Source: Streptomyces sp. GESEQ-4
GTDB taxonomy: Bacteria; Actinomycetota; Actinomycetes; Streptomycetales; Streptomycetaceae
Direction of reading: 5' to 3'
Assembly (NCBI RefSeq): GCF_017948455.1
Contig: NZ_JAFFSU010000003.1
Location: 186,001 to 250,000 of the forward strand
Length of the DNA stretch: 64,000 nt
The notes beneath the pieces were generated by a model, which was not told where the DNA came from, ran no database searches, and saw nothing but the letters and a program-made list of their open reading frames with translations. Below are positions 57,804 through 64,000 of this stretch, one piece after another; the stretch's first letter is position 1, and each line of letters begins with the position of its first letter. The position numbers and the translations under genes are program-made.

Positions 57804-59669
57804 GTGGATTTCCGACTGCTGGGCCCATTGGACGTTCAGAGCGCCGGTCGTTCGCTGCGACTGGGCGGCAGACGATCGCGGGCCCTCCTGGCTGTCCTGC
57901 TGCTACACCACGGCCGCACTGTTCCCCTCGACACGATCACCGGCGCGATCTGGCCGGGCGAGCCGCCCAACTCGGCGGTGGCCAACATTCGCACCTATGT
58001 GCACGAGTTACGTCGCCAACTGCACCGACTGGACGACGGCGCACAGCGTCTGACCAGCCATCCGGGCGGCTACCGATTACAGGTCCGGCCCGGCGAACTG
58101 GATGTGCTGAACTTCCGGGCGCTCGTCGGCGCGGGCGAACGAGCGGTCCGCAACGCCGATCACGACGGCGCGGCCGAGTGCTTCGGCCGGGCCCTGCGCA
58201 TGTGGCGGGGAAGTCCCGCGGAGGGACTGGACGTGGGGCAGGCCCTCATGGCGAAGCTGACCGTCCTGGAGGAGGAACGGTGGTCTGCGGCCTCCGCCCT
58301 GGTCGACGCGCAACTCGCCCTGGGCCGCCATGAGCAGGTCATCCCTCGGCTGCGGGAGATACTCGTCGAGCGGCCGCTGTGCGAACGAACCTGGGGTCGC
58401 CTGATGATGGCGCTCAGCGGCGCCGGGCGCGCGGCCGAGGCTCTGGAGGTCTACCAGCAGGCCCGTCGCCGTCTGCTGGAGGAGCTGGCTGTGGAACCTG
58501 GCGGCGAGTTGCGCAGTGTGCACTCGGCCATCCTCAACGGCTCGGCCGGCCCGCTGCCTCTGTACGCTCCCGCCCCGGGCGCGGCACCGGCCCGCGCCAT
58601 GGCTCCCGGCCCCTGCGACCTGCCCACCCGGCCCCCCGGCTTCGTCGGCCGCGAGAACGTTCTCGGGGAACTGCGCAGGATCGCGGCGTCCCAGAGCCAC
58701 GCGGTCGCCGAGCGGGCCAACGCCACCGTTGTCTCCGTCTTCGGTCCCGCCGGGGTCGGCAAGACAGCCACCGTGGTGAACGCCGCCTACCAGATGCGTC
58801 ACCTGTTCCCCGACGGCCAGCTCTTCGTGTCGTTCCGCAGCCCCAGCGGCGCTCCCCGCGCCACCAGCGAGGTCATGCTGGGACTCCTCGCCGCCCTCGG
58901 GATGCCGCAGTCGGCGATCCCGGTCGACGAGTACCAGCAGGCAGCGGTGTACCGGGCGATGGTCGCCGAGCGCGCCATGCTCATCGTGCTGGACGACGTG
59001 GTCGACGCGGTGCAGATCCGTCCCTTTCTTCCGGGTGCCGGACGCAGCATCGCCCTCATCACGAGTCGGCCACCGCTCGTGGAGCTCGACGTCCACGAGC
59101 GGTTCGCCCTGCCTCCGCTCAGCGACACCGAGTCCCTCCAGCTCCTCGCGGCGCTGGCCGGTCGGGGACAGGTCGACGCCGAACCCGAGGAGGCGGTCAG
59201 AGTCGTCGAGGCATGCGACCGGCTGCCGCTTGCCCTACGCATCATCGGCGCCCGGCTGACCGCGGGGACGCCAGCATCGTTGTCAGCGATGGCGCACCGC
59301 CTGGCGGACCACAGCCGACGGCTGGACGAGCTCGTCGTCGGCGACCTGTCCGTCCGCACCCGGCTCACAGAGAGTTACCGCACACTCGATCCGGTGGCCC
59401 GGTCAGCCTTCGAACGGCTCGCCTCGTCCGGCACCTCCCGCTTTTCGTCCAGCACACTCAGGACGGAGCTGGGTATTCCGGAGAGGACCGCCGATCGTGT
59501 CCTGGAGGAGCTGGTCCACCACCACTTCCTCGTTCCCGCGGACACCCCCGGCCTCGGACGGATCCACCGGATCCCGGAGCTGCTCCGCGCCTACGGCCTT
59601 GCCCTGCGGCGGCGGGAGACGGCGGCGGTCCCGGTCCGCGAGGCCGCGGACACAGCCCTGCTTGTGTGA
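57804..59669 (+). CDS. SARP-type (AfsR/DnrI-like) pathway regulator with NB-ARC domain
   Basis: A 621-residue regulator. Residues 1-95 are an OmpR-like winged helix (MDFRLLGPLDVQSAGRSLRL, LLHHGRTVPLDTITGAIWPG), about 100-245 a bacterial transcriptional activation domain, and about 275-560 an NB-ARC ATPase with P-loop GPAGVGKT and LIVLDDVVDAVQI. No TPR domain follows, so it is shorter than AfsR. SARPs activate antibiotic gene clusters, commonly via direct repeats. The GTG start follows GGGAGA. It is divergent from the methyltransferase operon and upstream of an MFS gene. Confidence 0.93.
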   Translation: MDFRLLGPLDVQSAGRSLRLGGRRSRALLAVLLLHHGRTVPLDTITGAIWPGEPPNSAVANIRTYVHELRRQLHRLDDGAQRLTSHPGGYRLQVRPGELDVLNFRALVGAGERAVRNADHDGAAECFGRALRMWRGSPAEGLDVGQALMAKLTVLEEERWSAASALVDAQLALGRHEQVIPRLREILVERPLCERTWGRLMMALSGAGRAAEALEVYQQARRRLLEELAVEPGGELRSVHSAILNGSAGPLPLYAPAPGAAPARAMAPGPCDLPTRPPGFVGRENVLGELRRIAASQSHAVAERANATVVSVFGPAGVGKTATVVNAAYQMRHLFPDGQLFVSFRSPSGAPRATSEVMLGLLAALGMPQSAIPVDEYQQAAVYRAMVAERAMLIVLDDVVDAVQIRPFLPGAGRSIALITSRPPLVELDVHERFALPPLSDTESLQLLAALAGRGQVDAEPEEAVRVVEACDRLPLALRIIGARLTAGTPASLSAMAHRLADHSRRLDELVVGDLSVRTRLTESYRTLDPVARSAFERLASSGTSRFSSSTLRTELGIPERTADRVLEELVHHHFLVPADTPGLGRIHRIPELLRAYGLALRRRETAAVPVREAADTALLV

Positions 59670-59718
59670 GTCGGTCCGTCCCGGCCCTGGGGCCCGTCGT
59701 CCAGAGGAGCTGAGCCAC

Positions 59719-60917
59719 GTGAACGAAACCAGTGCCAACTCCGCGCGGTGTCGTGCACCGGCCCCCTCCCGCGAGGCCGTGCGGGCCCGGGCCTCGGTCT
59801 GCCTGGTTTTCATGATCACGGGATCGGCCGTCGGAGGGTGGTCGGCGCGCGTCCCCGAGGTCCGGCATGCCGTCGGCATGGGGGAGGCCGCCTGGGGGCT
59901 GGCCAACACCGCTTCCACGGGCGGGTGATCTGGTCGCCCTGGCCCTGGTCACCGTACTGATCGGGCAGACGGGTATCCGCCGGATGAGCTGGGCGGGGGC
60001 CGCCCTCCTGCTGGTCAACGCCCCTCTGATGGCGTCGGCTTCCACTCCGGTGGCGCTGATCGCGGGCCTGGCGACCTGGGGGTTCGCCGCGAGCCTGCTG
60101 TCTGTCCCCATGAACGCCCAGGCGGTTGAGGTCGAACGGAGCTACGGCCGCCCCCTGCTGTCCGGCTTCCACGCCAGTTTCAGCATCGCCGTGCTGTGCG
60201 GAGGGCTGCTGGGCACCCTGGCCACCGCGCTGGGCGTCACCCCCGCGACGCAGATGGCCGTGACCAGTCTGGTGCTCGGCGCGTCTCTGGTGGTGACGGG
60301 CCGCTGGTTGCCCGATCAGCGGCCGGCCCCTCGCGACCGGGGCGCGGAAGGGCCGATGCCGCGCATCCGCCGACGGGTCACCCCGCGCCTGCTGCTGCTT
60401 GCCTTCATCGCCTTCCAGGCATCCTTCATCGAGGGGGCGGTGACACAGTGGAGCGCCATCTACGCCGCCGACTCCCTGGGACTCGCCTCCGCGTCGGCGG
60501 CCGCCGTGTACACCACATACGCCGTGGCCGTGGCGGTGATACGGCTGCGGGGCGACTGGCTGACCGAACGGCTCGGGCGGCGCAGGATGCTGCGCCTGTG
60601 CTCACTTGCGGCCGGGCTCGGTGCGGTGGCCGTCGTCGCCTGGCCGCACCCGGCCACAGCGTTCGGCGGGTTCGCGCTGCTGGGGCCGGGCATCGCCTGC
60701 GTCACCCCTACGGCCTTCGCGGTGGCAGGGAACCAGCCCGGGCTGACTGCGGGGGGAGGGAGTCTCGGTGGCGGTCGTCGGGCAGTGGCCCGGCTTTCTC
60801 CTTGCGCCCCCTGTGATCGGCGCGCCGGCCGGCAAGTGGAGTCTGCGCGCGGCCCTGGCGACGCTGCTCGTCGCGGTCCTGTGCGTGGCGCTCGCCGCCC
60901 GCGCGGTGCCGCAGTGA
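59719..60917 (+). pseudogene. MFS transporter broken by two frameshifts
   Basis: The GTG at 59719 (GGAG nine bases upstream) opens an MFS protein (SVCLVFMITGSAVGGWSARV, EVRHAVGMGEAAWGLANTAS) that hits a TGA at 59926. The next frame continues GDLVALALVTVLIGQTGIRR through FIEGAVTQWSAIYAADSLG to about 60750. After a run of six G (60751-60756) the first frame resumes as VSVAVVGQWPGFLLAPPVIG and ends VALAARAVPQ at 60917. All 12 or so membrane segments exist, so restoring two single-base changes gives a full transporter. Either the gene is recently inactivated or the two sites are sequence errors. Confidence 0.8.
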
Positions 60918-61020
60918 GCAGGGCTCAGGCCGTGGGTTCGGCAGGTGCGTGAGGCCGGAAGCGCCCGTAAGGCCGGTGCGGTCGGCAGGGTCCGCAGGGT
61001 TGGCTCCGTCAGGTCGGTGG

Positions 61021-61266
61021 GTGAACGGCGCACGTGGACCGGTGCGCCGTGGCCCTCACCTCCCGGCCGCCGTGGACGACCTGGTCCAGCTCATGGGCAT
61101 GTTCCACGGCTATCTGCGCGACTCGCCCCTGGCGCTGGAACGTACGCTGCGGGATCTGCGTTCCGCTCCGCTGAACTACAGCAACGACCGGCTGCACGCG
61201 GCGGACGTGGCGCTGGTGCTGATGGACCAGGAAGTGCGCCACGTCGTGTCATCGCGACTCACGTGA
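61021..61266 (+). CDS. Small hypothetical protein
   Basis: An 81-residue ORF beginning at a GTG; an earlier in-frame start at 60949 would add 24 low-complexity residues. The C-terminal 65 residues look genuine and helical (AAVDDLVQLMGMFHGYLRDS, PLALERTLRDLRSAPLNYSN, DRLHAADVALVLMDQEVRHV). No family recognised. It could pair with the downstream glycosyltransferase-like gene, which starts 175 bases later. Confidence 0.5.
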   Translation: MNGARGPVRRGPHLPAAVDDLVQLMGMFHGYLRDSPLALERTLRDLRSAPLNYSNDRLHAADVALVLMDQEVRHVVSSRLT

Positions 61267-61441
61267 GCACACCCGCATCACTTTTCCCAGAGGCTCCCTG
61301 AGGACGGCCGCTGTCCGGACACGGTGACCTGCCAGACAGTTTCGGTCGAGGCGCTGTCGTAGCCACGCCCTCACCGGCACGGTCCGAACCACGATAATCA
61401 GGAGGTCGTCCGGTGTCGTCCACTCTCGAAAGGCTGGACAG

Positions 61442-62536
61442 TTGCCCGAGCGGAACTGGCGGTTATCCATCGCGGTCATGACCCACGAGCGGCGGCGGGG
61501 CATGGCCGAGCGGCTGCGGGACGTTCACCCGCACCTCGACATCCGTGTCGTCTGCGACAGCGGTCCGCAGGGTGAGCGTGGCTCACTGCGGTCCGCCCGC
61601 AGGGCGTGGGCCGTGGCGGCGCCCTGGGCGACCCATCATCTGGTGCTGCAGGACGATGTCCGGTTGACCGGCAACTTCCTCGACGTCGTGGGCGAGTTGA
61701 TCGAGCACCGCCCGGACGGTGTGTCCTCCCTCTTCGTCGAGTGGGGGTCCTGGACCGCCTCCGTGGCGCGCGTCGCGGCGCTCTGCGGGGCAGGCTGGGC
61801 CGAGGTCGTCGACAACTACGTGCCGACGCAGGCCGTCGTGATGCCGGTGGCCCTCGCGAAGGACGTCAGCGCCTGGTTCGAGGAGGCGCTGGGCAGGGGG
61901 GAGCCCGACGACGTCACGCTGCGCCGCTACCTGCGTTCGGCCGGCCTGACCCCGCAGGTCGCCGTGCCCAACGCGGTCGAGCACCGGGACGCCGCCAGCC
62001 TGACCGGCAACAGTCGTCACGGCATGCGCTGTGCCACCTGCTGGACCGCGGGAGCCACCTCCCTGTCCGGGGTCGACCTGCGGCGGTCGGTCACGGGCGT
62101 CGACGCGGTTCCCGTGCTGGCTTGGTGGGGCGAGCCGGGCGCCTACTTCCGGTTCCGCGACCCGACGGCGGACGAGGGCTGGCGCAAGGTGCCGGCCCTG
62201 GCGGCGCTCGCGGATCTCGGCTTCGACCCGGACCGCGTCCTGAGGCTCGCCGACGACGCCCTGAGCCGGGAGCCCCATGCGGAGCGCGCTCGGCGGCTGA
62301 TCGGTGGACATCTGCTGGCGGAGCTGTGGCTCGCGGCGTACGGACTCGGCGTCTGTGCCGCCGCCGGGGCATCCCCGGCGGCGGAAGGCATGGAGACCCG
62401 GGTGGGGCGCCGCGCGATGGGCACCATGGCGCTGGGCGCGCTGCGCAACCGCGTACCGCGCCCCCTGTTCGCCACGGCCGCCGCGGTCCTGACGCCGGTG
62501 GTGCGCGGCGCCGTCCGCGTAGGGCTGGCCGCCTGA
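61442..62536 (+). CDS. Putative glycosyltransferase-like protein
   Basis: A 364-residue protein from a TTG start with GAAAGG eight bases upstream. The opening WRLSIAVMTHERRRGMAERL and later ATHHLVLQDDVRLTGNFLDV resemble GT-A folds, where QDDV would be the metal-binding DxD-like motif. The C-terminal 80 residues are helical and Ala-rich (LATAAAVLTPVVRGAVRVGL-like), possibly membrane-associating. Start uncertainty: a perfect AGGAGG at 61400 serves a GTG at 61413 in another frame, which ends in a TGA overlapping the internal ATG at 61478. Function is inferred only from these motifs. Confidence 0.6.
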   Translation: MPERNWRLSIAVMTHERRRGMAERLRDVHPHLDIRVVCDSGPQGERGSLRSARRAWAVAAPWATHHLVLQDDVRLTGNFLDVVGELIEHRPDGVSSLFVEWGSWTASVARVAALCGAGWAEVVDNYVPTQAVVMPVALAKDVSAWFEEALGRGEPDDVTLRRYLRSAGLTPQVAVPNAVEHRDAASLTGNSRHGMRCATCWTAGATSLSGVDLRRSVTGVDAVPVLAWWGEPGAYFRFRDPTADEGWRKVPALAALADLGFDPDRVLRLADDALSREPHAERARRLIGGHLLAELWLAAYGLGVCAAAGASPAAEGMETRVGRRAMGTMALGALRNRVPRPLFATAAAVLTPVVRGAVRVGLAA

Positions 62537-62540
62537 CGGC

Positions 62541-63464
62541 TCACGCACCGTCCGGCGGCGGCCAGTCGCGGTCGTCGTCCGGGTCGGGCAGGGGCACGAG
62601 CTCCCGCCCACCCCCGGTGCCGAACCTCAGTCGGCTGCGGTATCCGGCGGCCCGGGCGTAGCGGACGAGAGTGCGGAACCGGTCCGCGGCCTGGTCCGGG
62701 TAGTGGGCGTCGCTGGCCAAGGTGATCGGCACGCCGCTCTGGTGGCACATCCGCAAAAGGGTCGGCGCCGGATACGGCTCCATCGCCTCGTACCGCAGAC
62801 CCGCGCTGGAGACCTCGAACGCCACGCCCCCACGCCGCGCGGCGTCGACCACGCGGCGGTACAGGTCGACGGGCTCCTCCTCGCAGCGGTGACCGAACTT
62901 CTTCACCACATCGGGGTGGGCCAGCACCTGGACGATGCCGGACTCGGCGAGGTCCGCGACCAGCCGGAAGTAGTCCTCGTACGAACGCCGCACCCCGCGG
63001 CGCTCGAACTCGTCCGTCATCCCGTCGTGGTCCACGGCCCAGGAGCCGATCCAGTGCACGGACCCGATGAGATAGTCGAACGGGTACGAGGCAAGGATGT
63101 CGAGGATCTTCTCCATCCGGCCGGGCAGGAAGTCGACCTCGAGCCCGAGCAGCACCGGAAGCCCCCGGTCCCGGGCGCCCAGGACGGCTTCGGTGTAGCG
63201 GTCCAGCCGGAGATTCAGCTCGTCGTAGTAGTAGCGGCGGGACCGTTCGGAGAGATCGGCCGACTCGCCTGTGTTCCAGAACCCGGCGGCGACGTGCTCC
63301 AGGTCCACGAAGCGGTGCATGTGCTCGGTGAAGCCCACTTCGGTCGCGCCGCGCGACAGGGCCCGGTCCACGTACGCGTCGACGTGCCCCTTCGGATACA
63401 CCCCCGGCGGCGGACTGTCCGGACGGGGCGTGTGCGGATGGAGATGGACGTGGTAGTCACCCAT
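62541..63464 (-). CDS. PHP-domain phosphoesterase (histidinol-phosphatase-like)
   Basis: A 307-residue PHP-family metal hydrolase. Metal motifs are DYHVHLHPHTP (HxH), GFTEHMHRF, LLGLEVDFLPG, GSVHWIGSW, VLAHPDVVKKFG and TLASDAHYPDQ. This set matches HisK-type histidinol phosphatases, but the context here is not histidine synthesis. Its start overlaps the stop of the MazG-like gene by eight bases. Confidence 0.88.
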   Translation of the reverse strand: MGDYHVHLHPHTPRPDSPPPGVYPKGHVDAYVDRALSRGATEVGFTEHMHRFVDLEHVAAGFWNTGESADLSERSRRYYYDELNLRLDRYTEAVLGARDRGLPVLLGLEVDFLPGRMEKILDILASYPFDYLIGSVHWIGSWAVDHDGMTDEFERRGVRRSYEDYFRLVADLAESGIVQVLAHPDVVKKFGHRCEEEPVDLYRRVVDAARRGGVAFEVSSAGLRYEAMEPYPAPTLLRMCHQSGVPITLASDAHYPDQAADRFRTLVRYARAAGYRSRLRFGTGGGRELVPLPDPDDDRDWPPPDGA

Positions 63465-63816
63465 GCCGCTCGGCCGTCCTCCCGGCGAACCGCGCCTCGT
63501 ACCGGTCGAGCGTCGCGGCGAACTCGGCGCCCGCGTCCAGCCCGGCCGCGTCCGCGAAGCCGAGCAGCGCGAACAGGACGTCGCCGAACTCCGACCGCAC
63601 CTGGTCCGAGGGCGGGGCGCCGGCGGCTGAGGGCGCGTAACCGCAGTTCTTCAGATACGCGCCGGTCAACTCTCCCAGCTCGGCGCACGCGTCGAGCAGG
63701 GCGACGTCCGCGGTGATCGGCATGTTCGCGCGCCGGCGGAACGCACCGGTCAGCTCCTGGCACTCGGTGAGGGTCGCGCCGGCTGGCCCGCCGGCGGGAG
63801 ACGCGTCGCTGATCAT
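63457..63816 (-). CDS. MazG-like nucleotide pyrophosphohydrolase
   Basis: A 119-residue all-alpha protein with the Mg-binding pattern of MazG/dUTPase-like enzymes: LLDACAELGELTGAYLKN (ExxE) and RSEFGDVLFALLGFADAAG (ExxD). These hydrolyse nucleoside triphosphates to monophosphates. It overlaps the PHP hydrolase gene, suggesting a common mRNA and perhaps a nucleotide-derived substrate. Confidence 0.78.
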   Translation of the reverse strand: MISDASPAGGPAGATLTECQELTGAFRRRANMPITADVALLDACAELGELTGAYLKNCGYAPSAAGAPPSDQVRSEFGDVLFALLGFADAAGLDAGAEFAATLDRYEARFAGRTAERHG

Positions 63817-64000
63817 CGGTGGTGACCTCGCCTTCGGACGGGAAGGACATGGCGGAACACGCCGTTCGGCGGCCCGTACATCAGTACCACGTGGGCCCGG
63901 ACGCGGTGATCCGAATATGCGAACCGGCTGATCGAAGGGCCCGGTGACTCGGCGTAGGGCCGGGGGAGAAGGGGCATGGATCGGTGCGGGATGTTGCTGG
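63817..64000. other. Right-end intergenic stretch
   Basis: It contains the presumed promoter region of the MazG-PHP operon (minus strand). No ORF, hairpin or repeat of note was seen before the window ends. Confidence 0.4.

Noticed and set aside
61009..61242. Minus-strand ORF opposite the small gene at 61021
   Set aside because: The plus-strand frame has more natural helical composition; the antisense frame shows no feature.

Overview
The window is high-GC actinobacterial DNA, almost certainly from a Streptomyces chromosome. Codon third positions are strongly G/C, GTG and TTG starts and ATGA/GTGA overlaps are common, several promoters look leaderless, and the gene content (PcaL fusion, F420-type LLM oxidoreductase, AztABCD zinc uptake, CbiMNQO cobalt uptake, SARP/AfsR regulator, methylmalonyl-CoA mutase) is typical of that genus. 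No rRNA, tRNA or CRISPR array was seen.

Layout, left to right. 1-4.9 kb: 3' part of a pyruvate oxidase/dehydrogenase gene, a small unknown gene, a decayed integrase tail, a PcaL-type fusion (lactonase plus decarboxylase) whose lactonase nucleophile position is alanine, a metallo-beta-lactamase-fold hydrolase and exonuclease III. 5-14 kb: small unknown proteins, a gamma-glutamyltransferase, a ClpC-like unfoldase, a methionine aminopeptidase divergent from an XRE regulator with facing leaderless promoters, and a repeat-containing helical protein. 14.2-23.2 kb: a coherent hydantoin/reductive pyrimidine catabolic locus with two near-duplicate carbamoyl-amide hydrolases, an aminotransferase, a PucR regulator, a dihydropyrimidinase, an LLM flavin/F420 oxidoreductase and an NCS1 permease. 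24-29.2 kb: a zinc acquisition system (ATPase, permease, solute-binding protein, two AztD-type chaperones) around a Zur-like box.

29.2-36.2 kb: a possible transposase scrap, a TetR/FAD-monooxygenase operon with a perfect palindromic operator, a second gamma-glutamyltransferase, an inositol-phosphatase-like enzyme, a phytoene-desaturase-like oxidoreductase and a macrodomain protein. 36.2-44.7 kb: a B12 theme, with mutA-mutB-meaB followed by cobalt transporter genes cbiM-N-Q-O behind a cobalamin riboswitch. 44.9-53.4 kb: a Tat-secreted GH2 beta-galactosidase-like enzyme with a LamG domain in its barrel, an EEP hydrolase, an AdaA-AlkA fusion next to ogt, a sirtuin and a NUDIX hydrolase.

53.4-64 kb is an accessory region. 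It opens with a deletion scar (a PhyH 5' part fused to an ADP-ribosylglycohydrolase 3' end) and a truncated flavin reductase. It continues with a sugar-tailoring-like trio (cupin, NAD-epimerase, C-methyltransferase), a SARP regulator preceded by a three-copy 17-bp repeat, an MFS exporter broken by two frameshifts, a putative glycosyltransferase-like protein, a PHP hydrolase and a MazG-like protein. A dispersed hairpin-bearing repeat sits right behind gene 3' ends at least eight times; in one case its loop supplies the stop codon of the neighbouring gene.
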